From Actinobaculum suis (GTDB lineage: Bacteria; Actinomycetota; Actinomycetes; Actinomycetales; Actinomycetaceae): a stretch of 64,000 nt of DNA. Below the pieces are notes generated by a model. It searched no databases. It was given only the letters and a program-made list of their open reading frames with translations, and was not told the origin of the DNA. Positions 19,817 through 27,786 of this stretch are shown in pieces. Numbering within the stretch: the stretch's first letter is position 1; each line of letters begins with the position of its first letter. The DNA lies in NCBI RefSeq assembly GCF_900102025.1, contig NZ_FNAU01000009.1, forward strand, positions 1-64,000. Reading direction: 5' to 3'. The position numbers were made by a program, and so were the translations under genes.

Positions 19817-20246
19817 ATATAAATATTCCTAACATTGTGCGAATAAGCCTGTGAGGCGTGAGCTTCTTTACTCACGAATTATTTGAAAATTATGCCCATG
19901 CGGCAGAAAGTGTTGACGAACACGTCAAATTCAGCATAAAGCAAAAAAGTGACATCGTCACGTTTACTAGGGTGAAATCAAAATTTCACCCAGGGAAACT
20001 CGGGGGTTGCGCAAGGTGATGGAGCGGGTGCGATAAAAGTCACCTGAGTAAGATTCGCGTCATGCGTGCACATATTTATTGCGCACGCGCCGGGCCCGTC
20101 ATAGCCTGTCGCCGCTACCCGCCGCCACATACTGCGGGGTGGGGGTGCAGGGTGGGGTGCTGCCTCGTGCCCCGGCTCCTTTTCGAGCAGCCAATATTAT
20201 TTCGATGCCCCGGTATTCTTTCGGTGCTTCTCCTATACTTTTAGGC
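19817..20246. promoter_or_regulatory. Divergent promoter region with three palindromes
   Basis: Between the MHS transporter (minus) and the sialidase (plus). It holds TTGACG-AACA-CGTCAA at 19913-19928, GTGAC-ATC-GTCAC at 19949-19961, and GGGTGAAAT-CAAA-ATTTCACCC at 19970-19991. Their tight spacing before the transporter suggests operators, possibly for the HutC-type regulator. An open frame reaching from 20079 into the sialidase is not taken as coding before 20247. Confidence 0.55.
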
Positions 20247-21569
20247 ATGGCCAATTCGCCCCGGTATAACGTAGCCGACCTTGCCCACCCAACCGCGACG
20301 CATAATTACCGCATTCCTGCGTTGATTAATCACCGCGGCCGGGTACTAGCTTTCTTCGACGAACGTCCACATCCGCGTGCCGGTTCGGGGTGGTTGGGCG
20401 CAGGTGGCGCCATGGCGGATGACCTGCCCAATCCGAATCGGATCCTATTTTGCGAACTTGAGCTTGCCGCCCCGGGCCAGGCGGAAGCGGAACCGGTTAC
20501 GGCGTCGTTCCCGCCCGCTGCGGACGCGAATCTCAGTGCGCAGGCAAATAAAAATGTGCGCACATATAATGGGAGGTGGACGCTGGCGCAACCGGTGCCA
20601 GGCGCTCCCGCGGTTTGTTCAGACGCGTGCGTCGCTTCCGACGGGCACAACCTCACCTTGGCTTATGGTTCTTCCACCGAAATCGGTTATTTCGGTTCCC
20701 AATACGCAGGCCCGCGCTTGGAACCCTATATCGCCTACGGCCCTTCCGTAACGCAGTTGCAGCACATGCCAGCCACCGAGTTGTATACAGAATTGCGTTG
20801 CGATGGCCTGTTTGCCACTTCTGGTTCCACGGTTTGCATGGGGACGACGGCGTTGCTCCCGTACGTGGTCCGCACGGGAACGGAAGCGCATATCCGGATT
20901 GTGCATGTGCAGGAAGGGAAAATCCGGGCGATTAGCGACCCAATTACTGCTGATAACAGTGCCGGTATTTATCTCGACGAAACTACTTTGGCCTGGGACG
21001 GAGAATATGTACATGCTAATTTTCGGGCGCAGGGCCGGGGCGGCCGGTGGGTCGCGTATTCCCGGGATGGGCTTTCCTGGTCGCAGCCGCGCCCGCTCGA
21101 CCTTTCCGATCCGGGTTGCAATGCCAAAATCTTGCTCGCCCCAGCGCCGAATTCAGGTTCGTGCGCGCCACTATTACTGATTCACCCGCATACCACCGGA
21201 TTCCCAGAAACCGGATCGGCGCATCCCGAACCGGCTGCGTCCACGGCGGGAGATCCCCAACCATCCGGCTCCTTGCTTCCCTCGGCGGCACCACCCGAAC
21301 CTGCGGGTTTGGCGGTAGCTTCACCCGAACCGGCGGGCCCCGCGGTGGCTCCACCCGAAACTAATTCCGAGCTTTTGGGAGCGCGGGAAAATGGGGCCCT
21401 GGTTGATTACGAGGGTAGGGTTCACTATCGCTTTGCGCCCGGCGAATTTGGTTACGCGGACGCCGTTTACCTGCCCGGAACAACGGATTTGCTGGTGGCC
21501 TATGAGCGGGCGCAGAGCATCCGCTGTGAAGTTGTGCCGAGCTTAGAAGGCCTTATCAACGGTATTTAA
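20247..21569 (+). CDS. Exo-alpha-sialidase (BNR repeat), no signal peptide
   Basis: A 440-residue glycoside hydrolase of the sialidase fold (GH33-like) that removes terminal sialic acids. The arginine of the YRIP motif is at residue 22, the general-acid aspartate is likely in FFDERP, and an Asp-box is seen as YSRDGLSW. Residues about 305-375 are a Pro/Glu/Ala-rich insert with a doubled EPAGLAVASPEPAGPAVAPP unit. No signal peptide, sortase motif or membrane helix is found at any possible start (the frame opens at 20079), so the enzyme looks intracellular. The ATG at 20247 has only a weak AGG site. It converges on nagB and belongs to the sialic-acid region. Confidence 0.8.
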   Translation: MANSPRYNVADLAHPTATHNYRIPALINHRGRVLAFFDERPHPRAGSGWLGAGGAMADDLPNPNRILFCELELAAPGQAEAEPVTASFPPAADANLSAQANKNVRTYNGRWTLAQPVPGAPAVCSDACVASDGHNLTLAYGSSTEIGYFGSQYAGPRLEPYIAYGPSVTQLQHMPATELYTELRCDGLFATSGSTVCMGTTALLPYVVRTGTEAHIRIVHVQEGKIRAISDPITADNSAGIYLDETTLAWDGEYVHANFRAQGRGGRWVAYSRDGLSWSQPRPLDLSDPGCNAKILLAPAPNSGSCAPLLLIHPHTTGFPETGSAHPEPAASTAGDPQPSGSLLPSAAPPEPAGLAVASPEPAGPAVAPPETNSELLGARENGALVDYEGRVHYRFAPGEFGYADAVYLPGTTDLLVAYERAQSIRCEVVPSLEGLINGI

Positions 21570-21577
21570 GGTAGTCA

Positions 21578-21606
21578 CCCTCGCCGGTTCGTAAAACTGG
21601 CGAGGG
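21578..21606. terminator. Hairpin after the sialidase gene
   Basis: CCCTCGCCGGTT (21578-21589) pairs with AACTGGCGAGGG (21595-21606), with one G-U pair. Confidence 0.65.
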
Positions 21607-21636
21607 CACTTGAAGCACCAAGAGGCGTCGGGAAGC

Positions 21637-21662
21637 TTAGGCCGGAGCTCGGTCCGGCCTAA
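21637..21662. terminator. Hairpin between sialidase and nagB
   Basis: TTAGGCCGGA (21637-21646) pairs perfectly with TCCGGCCTAA (21653-21662); it lies just behind the nagB stop codon on the minus strand. Confidence 0.65.
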
Positions 21663-21685
21663 AAACTATCGCGCGGGATGAGTTC

Positions 21686-22471
21686 CTACCCGAGCTTTTG
21701 CCGCATTTCCCACCGCGCCTGGTAGAGCTCGGTGAGTTCCAGATCGGCAGCGGCGGCGGCGTCGGTAAGCACGGTTACGTCCGGATGCAGTTGCAGGATA
21801 GTGCAGGGCCACCGCGCGGAAATCGCTCCTTCTACGAGCTGCGTTACGGCTTCCTTTTTCCCTTCCCCAAAGGCAGTGAGCACGATTTTGCGAGCTTCCA
21901 TAATCGTGCCGAGCCCTTGGGTGAGAGCCGAGGTAGGAACCAGGTCGAGGTTGCCGCCGAAGAACCGCGCATTATCAGCAATGGTTTGCTGGGCGAGGGC
22001 TTCGTGGTGGGTGCGGGAAACCAAGGAGGAACCGGGTTCATTGAAGGCAATATGCCCATCGGCGCCAATGCCCAAGATTTGCAGGTCCACTCCGCCAGCT
22101 TCCGCTATGGACGCATCGTAGCGGGCCGCTGCGGCCTGCGGATCTGGATCTTGCCCATCCGGGGTGTGCAGGTTTTCTTCCCGCAAACCGGTTTTATCTT
22201 CCCCAACCAGTTGGGCGCGCAACACATTGCGATAGCATTCCGGGTGGTCCGGCGCAATGCCAACGTATTCGTCTAGCGCAAAGGCTTGCGAATCGGCGAG
22301 CGTGAACCGCCCTTCCGCATGTGCTTCGCGCAATACCTGGTAGATGCCGAGCGGCGAGCTGCCGGTAGCCACCCCCAAAGTGGCGCCCGGGTGGGCAGCG
22401 AAATGCTCAATAATAAGGTCTGCTGCGGCCCGCGAAGCGGCTGGTTCACTTTCAAAAATTCCGATTTTCAC
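21686..22471 (-). CDS. nagB: Glucosamine-6-phosphate deaminase
   Basis: A 261-residue cytoplasmic enzyme that turns glucosamine-6-phosphate into fructose-6-phosphate and ammonia, the last step of sialic-acid and N-acetylglucosamine breakdown. The phosphate loop VATGSSPLGIYQVL, the catalytic LDEYVG aspartate and the ring-opening histidine in GIGADGHIAFNEPGSS are intact, and the length matches the family (about 260). The start is GTG at 22471 after GGAAGGGAAG. It follows nanE by 144 bases filled with a repeat, so it may be the tail of the nanK-nanE transcript or have its own promoter. Confidence 0.93.
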   Translation of the reverse strand: MKIGIFESEPAASRAAADLIIEHFAAHPGATLGVATGSSPLGIYQVLREAHAEGRFTLADSQAFALDEYVGIAPDHPECYRNVLRAQLVGEDKTGLREENLHTPDGQDPDPQAAAARYDASIAEAGGVDLQILGIGADGHIAFNEPGSSLVSRTHHEALAQQTIADNARFFGGNLDLVPTSALTQGLGTIMEARKIVLTAFGEGKKEAVTQLVEGAISARWPCTILQLHPDVTVLTDAAAAADLELTELYQARWEMRQKLG

Positions 22472-22499
22472 TGCGATACTTCCCTTCCGTGTATTTATG

Positions 22500-22568
22500 T
22501 ATCTAGTGGTCTAATGGTCTAGCGGCCTAGTGGTCTGGTGGCCTAGTGGTCTAGTGGCTTAGTGGCCC
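22500..22568. repeat. CTAGTGGT-type tandem repeat
   Basis: About seven degenerate copies of the nine-base unit GTCTAGTGG (variants with GCC, GTCTGG and TTA) fill the gap between nanE and nagB. Confidence 0.75.
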
Positions 22569-22615
22569 GTGTTTTATGTTTTGCGTTTTGTGGTGCGCGT
22601 GTGTGGAAGGCGGGC

Positions 22616-23290
22616 TTAGCCTTCCACAGCGTCCCGGAACCAGGTGGTGATCGTGGTGGGGTGGGTGATCGCGGTGCCGACCACTGCCGCCCACGCCCCG
22701 GCCGCCATCACTTGGCGCGCATCTTCCGGAGTATGGATACGCCCTTCACAAACCACGGGTAAATGCGGTACGGCTTCCACCATTTGCGCCAAAAGTTCAA
22801 AATCGGGGCCGGAAGTTTTCGGCCGGGAAGGCGTATAGCCGGCCAGCGTAGTACCAAGCAGATCCGCCCCGGATTCGGCGGCATATAGAGCATCTTCCAG
22901 GGAACTGCAATCTGCCATCACGAGTGCCCCAGCCTCGTGTACGGGGGCGATAGTTTCCGCGAACGTGGAACCATCGGGGCGTTTCCGGGTGGTGGCGTCA
23001 ATGGCGACGACGTCGGCCCCCGCATTCACGCAAGCCAGCGCGTGGCGCACGCTGGGAGTGATGTAAACACCTTCGTGGCCTTCTTTCCACAGGCCAATAA
23101 CGGGTACTTCCACCTGCCCTTTGATTGCCGCAATATCAGCGAGGCCTTGGCAGCGAATAGCGGCCGCTCCGCCGCGTTCTGCCGCGAGTGCCATCTGGGC
23201 CATGGTTTCTGGGTGGCGTAGGGGCTCGCCCGGGTAGGCCTGGCAGGAAACGACGAGTTTTCCTTTGATGGCCGCGATTACTGGATGCAT
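22616..23290 (-). CDS. nanE: N-acetylmannosamine-6-phosphate 2-epimerase
   Basis: A 224-residue TIM-barrel enzyme that converts ManNAc-6-phosphate to GlcNAc-6-phosphate. LVVSCQAYPGEPLRHPETMA, GLWKEGHEGVYITPS with the catalytic lysine, ADVVAIDATTRKRPDG and the phosphate-binding EGRIHTPEDAR / GAWAAVVGTAIT are all typical. AAGGAG precedes the ATG. It starts 12 bases behind nanK, so the two are one transcript. Length and motifs are normal. Confidence 0.94.
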   Translation of the reverse strand: MHPVIAAIKGKLVVSCQAYPGEPLRHPETMAQMALAAERGGAAAIRCQGLADIAAIKGQVEVPVIGLWKEGHEGVYITPSVRHALACVNAGADVVAIDATTRKRPDGSTFAETIAPVHEAGALVMADCSSLEDALYAAESGADLLGTTLAGYTPSRPKTSGPDFELLAQMVEAVPHLPVVCEGRIHTPEDARQVMAAGAWAAVVGTAITHPTTITTWFRDAVEG

Positions 23291-23302
23291 TTTCTTGCTC
23301 CT

Positions 23303-24583
23303 TTAGTGATGCTGTAAATACTGCTGGTAGCAGTGGATGGCCGCGCCAATCAAGGGCGCTTTGCCGCCGAGCGTGCCGCGTGCCAAAGGCACTTCACGCA
23401 CCGGAGTCATTGCGGATTCGGCAAAGCCCGCGGCTAGTGCCTCTCTCCACACCGTGCCGGCTTGGGTTACCGAACCGGATAGAACGATTACGTCTGGATC
23501 TAAACAGTTTGCCAAACCGGCAATAACCTGCCCGAGAGCTCGGGCAGAATCCTGTAAGACCGCGGCTGCGAACTTGCTTCCGGCAGCGGCTCGCGCCGCT
23601 ACTTCGCCCCCGCCGCTCACTTCCCGTGGATAGTCTGCCTGGTGACCAGGGACCGGTTGCTCGGGTGCCGGCTGCTCAGGCGCCGCACTCGTGGTACTCG
23701 ACTGCGGGGTGGCCGGTTCAGCCGATGCCTCCGGTTCAGCAGGCGCGGTGCGGCCGGTATAGCTAGCGGCCCGCCAGGGCGCTGCGGCCAAAGCGTTCGC
23801 CGGGTCCTGTGCAGCGGGGTCCTGTGCGGCCGGGTCTTGCGCGGCGGCGCGTTTGGCCCAGAGCCGGGCCAGGCCGGAGCCGGAGGCCACTGATTCTATG
23901 TGGGATTCGCGCCCGCAAGAACAGGTAAGCCCGGCGGCCAAGGGGTGGTAGACGTGCCCAAAATGGCCGGATACTCCGCGCGCCCCGCGATGTACTTGGC
24001 CGTCGAATACGGCTGCCCCGCCCATGCCGGTGCCGATGGCAAAAACCAGCGCGGTGCGAGCGCCGCGTGCGGCCCCGAAACTGGCCTCTCCTAATGCGTG
24101 CCCGTGCACATCATTGAGCACCGCGACGGGCAAGTGGCAAGCTTCGCGCAAGGCCGCTCCCAGGGGTTGGCCGGCCCACCCGGGCATGGTATCCGTGGCC
24201 GAAGCAATCGCTCCGTCTGCTTCCGCGATTACTCCGGCGGAAGAAACTCCAATACCTTGCGGCTCTAGCCCGGCCTCTCGGGCCTGCGCGAGTAGATCTT
24301 GCGCAAAATCCACCACGGTTTCCAATACTGCCGCCCCGCCGCGGCTTGCCTGCGTGGCAACCGAACTGAGTAGATGCACTTCGGGCACGTCCGGAGCCGG
24401 CAAAACTACAAGGCCGCCAGCAATTTTCGTGCCCCCTATGTCTAAGGCTAGAAAACAATGTGGCCCGCTCGCGGGGGTATGCGTAGCTGCGGGGGCAGGT
24501 GCAGCCGCGGGGGCAGGTGCAGCCGCGGGGGCAGGTGCAGCCGCGGGGTTAGGAGCGGCGGCGGACGGCGTCGTGGAACTCAT
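23303..24583 (-). CDS. nanK: N-acetylmannosamine kinase (ROK family) with low-complexity inserts
   Basis: A 426-residue ROK kinase that phosphorylates ManNAc. ATP-binding DIGGTK is at residues 48-53 and the catalytic aspartate is in LNDVHGHALGE. The zinc site reads CSCGRESHIE, so the third cysteine of the CxCGxxGCxE motif is a histidine. Compared with the usual 290-310 residues it has two additions: an N-terminal 42-residue Ala/Pro repeat and an insert of about 75 residues after SGLARLW that starts with QDPAAQDPAAQDPA and continues rich in Pro/Ala/Glu/Ser. Start at 24583 with GGGGAG upstream. First gene of the nanK-nanE unit, divergent from the importer operon, sharing the regulatory region 24584-25120. 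Confidence 0.88.
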   Translation of the reverse strand: MSSTTPSAAAPNPAAAPAPAAAPAPAAAPAPAATHTPASGPHCFLALDIGGTKIAGGLVVLPAPDVPEVHLLSSVATQASRGGAAVLETVVDFAQDLLAQAREAGLEPQGIGVSSAGVIAEADGAIASATDTMPGWAGQPLGAALREACHLPVAVLNDVHGHALGEASFGAARGARTALVFAIGTGMGGAAVFDGQVHRGARGVSGHFGHVYHPLAAGLTCSCGRESHIESVASGSGLARLWAKRAAAQDPAAQDPAAQDPANALAAAPWRAASYTGRTAPAEPEASAEPATPQSSTTSAAPEQPAPEQPVPGHQADYPREVSGGGEVAARAAAGSKFAAAVLQDSARALGQVIAGLANCLDPDVIVLSGSVTQAGTVWREALAAGFAESAMTPVREVPLARGTLGGKAPLIGAAIHCYQQYLQHH

Positions 24584-24754
24584 GAGAATAGGTACTCCCC
24601 GGTTTTAGCAACGGTATTCCTTGGTATTCCTGCGCAAAGTTTGCCCGGTGGTGCGAGCGGGTGCTAGCAGCGCCGGCGTGGCGGTTACGAGTGGAGGGCT
24701 ACCACCCGCGAGCTAACATCGCGTTCGCGCCTGTACGATTCGCGTCTTCACGAA

Positions 24755-24766
24755 ACGTCAGACAAA
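24755..24766 (-). promoter_or_regulatory. Candidate NanR-type operator, copy 1
   Basis: ACGTCAGACAAA here is the exact reverse complement of 32051-32062 in front of the regulator gene. It lies 172 bases before nanK. Confidence 0.6.
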
Positions 24767-24918
24767 CTGCTACGCCTAGCCTACATCGAATTTGCTCCGC
24801 CGCCAGAAAATTCGCGTTTTTCCTCAAAAAGTCCTGAAATGTCGCCGCAAAAGCTGATAGAGCGAGAGCTCCTTACGCGGTCATGTTAGGGCGGGGCCGT
24901 GTGTAGCCCTTGCGAAAA

Positions 24919-24927
24919 TTTGTCTGA
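24919..24927 (+). promoter_or_regulatory. Candidate NanR-type operator, copy 2
   Basis: TTTGTCTGA, in the context AAAATTTGTCTGATGAC, sits between a possible -35 and -10 of the importer operon, where a bound repressor would block polymerase. Confidence 0.6.
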
Positions 24928-24941
24928 TGACATAGTTTTTT

Positions 24942-24978
24942 CCTAAGAGGTTCACAGGGAACCCTAAGAGGTTCACAG
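24942..24978 (+). repeat. Two direct repeats with 21-bp period upstream of the importer operon
   Basis: CCTAAGAGGTTCACAG occurs at 24942-24957 and 24963-24978. The 21-bp period is two turns of the helix, so both would face the same side; a second regulator or a leader duplication is possible. Confidence 0.7.
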
Positions 24979-25120
24979 AGAGCTTCGAGAAAGGTCTCAA
25001 CGAGGAGGCACGAAGGAAGTAGGGCGAACAGCTTTCTTTCGTTTCGGCAACGCCGGCACTTGCTCGCGGGCCGATGCTCTCAATGATGAGGACACAACAA
25101 GTAAGAAGAGGACACTATCC

Positions 25121-26710
25121 ATGCGAAAAGGCATCTTTAGCACGAAGGTTGCCGCAGTCCTTGCCGCCGCAGCGCTGGCGCTAACAGCGTGTGGCGGAGG
25201 TAGCGGCAAGACGGAAGGCACGGCGGACGCCTCCGGCTCCGCCGGTACTAGCGAAGCAACGCAGACCGGTACGATCACCGCTGGTGCCGCCTACGAAACC
25301 ACGGATTACAACCCCACCAGTACCTCCTCGGCACTGGCTATGGGCACCAACTGGCACGTGGTTGAAGCACTGTACTCCTACGATTCTGACTTCAATATTC
25401 GTAAGGAGCTGGCCGCGGATGACACCCCGGTCGAAGTATCCGATACCCAGTACGAAGTGAAGATTCGGCCCGATGCGGCCTTCTCCGATGGCACTCCGGT
25501 GACGGCCGATGATGTTATTGCCTCCTTCGAAAAGGCAATGGCTCCCGAAAACCTGTACGCGTCCATGCTCTCCTCCGTGAAGAACGTAGAGAAGAAGGAC
25601 GATTCCACCGTCACGATTAACCTCAACCATCCCTTCACGCTGCTCAAGGATCGCTTGACGGTCGTGAAGATTGTGCCGAAGTCCGCCACTGCGGACGAGC
25701 TGAAGGCCAAGCCGGTTGGTTCGGGCCCGTGGAAGTACGATTCCATTACCGATACCGGTATTGAAATGTCTCCGAACGAGCACTACAACGGCCCCTTCCC
25801 GGCCAAGGGTGCGCATATGCATTGGGACATCATCAAGGACGATAACGCTCGTACCACCGCCGCTCAGGACGGCACGATTGCCGTAATGGAAGCGGTACCG
25901 GCTGACCGTATCGAACTGCTGGAAGCTGCTGGCCTGAAGGTCGAAGAAAAGCAGGGCTTCAACCTGCCCTTCCTGCTCTTCAACACCAGCAAGGCACCCT
26001 TCAATGACGCGCGGGTCCGCCAAGCCTTCCATTACGCAATCGATACTCAGAAGCTGATCGCGAACGCGATGGACGGCAAGGCGAAGGAAGTTACCGGCTT
26101 CCTGCCCGAAACCTCGCAGTACTACAACAAGGCTAAGGTCCAGTACACCTACAACCCAGAAAAGGCGAAGGAACTTCTGGCCGAAGCTGGCGTATCCGAT
26201 CTTTCGATCACCTTGCAGAGCACGGATCACCCGTGGATTGAAGCTCTTGGGCCCCAGATCAAGAACGATCTGGAAGCTGTGGGCGTGAAGGTAGAACTCA
26301 ACGCGCAGGCTTCCGCCTCGCTCTACTCGAACAACCTCGACGTCGATAATGCAACCTTCGATGTGGCACTCGCCCCGGGCGATCCTTCGGTATTCGGCAA
26401 CGATCCAGACATGCTTATCCGCTGGTGGTACGGCGATAACCTGTGGACGCAGCGCCGCTCCTTCATGCAGAAGGGCGAACCGGAGAAGTTCCAGGAGCTG
26501 CAGAACCTGCTTGATGAAGCAGTGCGGCTGGAAGGCGATGCCCGCCAGGCCAAGTGGAATGAAGCCATGGATCTCGTAGCCGAAGAAGCCGTGATCTACC
26601 CGCTCTTCCACCGCACCATGATCACCGCTTACAACCCGGAGCTCGTGGAAGGTGTAACGCCGGTGACCACCACCGGTCTGAACCTGCTGACGGCAAAGCC
26701 GCTCGAATAG
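25121..26710 (+). CDS. Family-5 solute-binding lipoprotein, probable sialic-acid binding (SatA/SiaE-like)
   Basis: A 529-residue extracellular lipoprotein that delivers the ligand to the ABC permeases encoded next. The signal peptide MRKGIFSTKVAAVLAAAALA ends in the lipobox LTAC, so the cysteine at about residue 24 is lipidated. The mature protein is of the peptide/nickel-binding family: VRPD-like KIRPDAAFSDGTPVTADDV, VGSGPWKYDS, FNTSKAPFNDARVRQAFHYA. By family it could bind peptides, but its operon with nanA, as in Haemophilus ducreyi sat and Corynebacterium sia loci, points to sialic acid. An AGAAGAGGAC sequence precedes the start. First gene of the five-gene operon. Confidence 0.85.
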   Translation: MRKGIFSTKVAAVLAAAALALTACGGGSGKTEGTADASGSAGTSEATQTGTITAGAAYETTDYNPTSTSSALAMGTNWHVVEALYSYDSDFNIRKELAADDTPVEVSDTQYEVKIRPDAAFSDGTPVTADDVIASFEKAMAPENLYASMLSSVKNVEKKDDSTVTINLNHPFTLLKDRLTVVKIVPKSATADELKAKPVGSGPWKYDSITDTGIEMSPNEHYNGPFPAKGAHMHWDIIKDDNARTTAAQDGTIAVMEAVPADRIELLEAAGLKVEEKQGFNLPFLLFNTSKAPFNDARVRQAFHYAIDTQKLIANAMDGKAKEVTGFLPETSQYYNKAKVQYTYNPEKAKELLAEAGVSDLSITLQSTDHPWIEALGPQIKNDLEAVGVKVELNAQASASLYSNNLDVDNATFDVALAPGDPSVFGNDPDMLIRWWYGDNLWTQRRSFMQKGEPEKFQELQNLLDEAVRLEGDARQAKWNEAMDLVAEEAVIYPLFHRTMITAYNPELVEGVTPVTTTGLNLLTAKPLE

Positions 26711-26824
26711 TAGCGAGCCCCTTCCGGGTGCTCGAAATTCAGGATCCCGTGTAAAACGCTGCGGAGGGGCGGTAAGCACAGCTTCCGCCCCTCCGCAGTG
26801 TCAGGGAACTGAGGAGTAACGCAT

Positions 26825-27784
26825 ATGAACAACGTCATCAGACTCGTTGGTCGAAGGTTGGTGGCACTACCGCTCATGATCCTGGGCGTGGTGTTCCTGG
26901 TCTTCTTCCTCATGTCTTTCTCAAAAATTGACCCCGCGTATTCGGCACTGGGAGAAAACTCCACCGAAGCGCAACGGGAAGCTTTCCGGATTTCCCAAGG
27001 TCTCGATAAACCCTGGCTCATCCAATTCCTGGCCTTCCTAGGCGGAATGTTCCGCGGCAGCCTCGGCGTGTACGGGGTACGCCAAGATTCTGTAGCCGAA
27101 CTGGTGGGGCAAGCTTTCCCCATCACCATGCAACTCACCTTCTTTGGTTTGCTCATCGCTATTGTGGTGGCTTTCCCGCTGGGCGTTTTGGCAGCTCTCT
27201 ACCGAGACCGCTGGCCCGATAAGGTGATCCGCGTGCTCTCCATCGCCGGGATTGCCACTCCTTCCTTCTGGCTCGGCATTTTGCTCATCGTCTGGATGGG
27301 CCCGGGAGGCGCAAACATATTGCCCGTTTCTGGCCGCCTGCCAGCAATGACGGACAATTTTGGGGGATGGTTCCTCCGTATGCTTCTACCGGCCGTGGCG
27401 CTCGCCGTGCCCGTGATTGGTTCTCTTACCCGCGTGATTCGTACTTCGATGGTGGAAGAACTGGATTCGGACTATGTGCGTACCGCTTTGGGCGCCGGCA
27501 TTCCGAAGACGGTAGTGGTGGCCCGCAATGTTTTGCGCAATGCGCTGATCACGCCGGTCACGGTACTTGGCTTGCGAGTCGGCTACCTGATGGGCGGCGC
27601 CGTGGTCATTGAAGTTATCTTCAACCTGCGCGGCATGGGACGCGTGATCGTAGACGGCATTACCAATAATTGGACTTCGGTCGTCCAGGGCGTGGTGCTC
27701 GTGGTTGCGATCGCCTTCATCATCGTGAATATCGTGGTTGATCTGCTCTACATTGCGATCAATCCGAGGATTAGGTCGGTGTAA
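26825..27784 (+). CDS. ABC transporter permease, DppB type (SatB-like)
   Basis: A 319-residue inner-membrane protein with six hydrophobic segments. The first is IRLVGRRLVALPLMILGVVF; the coupling helix EAA loop that contacts the ATPase is YVRTALGAGIPKTVVVARNV. It forms half of the translocation channel, with the membrane part of the next protein as the other half. GAGGAG stands eight bases before the ATG. It is 114 bases behind the binding-protein gene and two bases before the next gene. Length and motifs are normal for the family. Confidence 0.9.
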   Translation: MNNVIRLVGRRLVALPLMILGVVFLVFFLMSFSKIDPAYSALGENSTEAQREAFRISQGLDKPWLIQFLAFLGGMFRGSLGVYGVRQDSVAELVGQAFPITMQLTFFGLLIAIVVAFPLGVLAALYRDRWPDKVIRVLSIAGIATPSFWLGILLIVWMGPGGANILPVSGRLPAMTDNFGGWFLRMLLPAVALAVPVIGSLTRVIRTSMVEELDSDYVRTALGAGIPKTVVVARNVLRNALITPVTVLGLRVGYLMGGAVVIEVIFNLRGMGRVIVDGITNNWTSVVQGVVLVVAIAFIIVNIVVDLLYIAINPRIRSV

Positions 27785-27786
27785 CG

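Larger units (their letters stand above)
24584..25120. promoter_or_regulatory. Divergent control region of the sialic-acid operons
   Basis: 537 bases between nanK (minus) and the importer operon (plus) without a gene. It holds two copies of the presumed regulator motif (24755-24766 and 24919-24927) and a 16-bp direct repeat with a 21-bp period (24942-24978). A possible promoter reads TTGCGA at 24910, 17 bases, TAGTTT at 24933, with a motif copy lying between the two boxes. Confidence 0.6.

Noticed and set aside
20079-20246. Longer sialidase start that might give a signal peptide
   Set aside because: The extra residues are basic and mixed with no hydrophobic core, so no export signal results.
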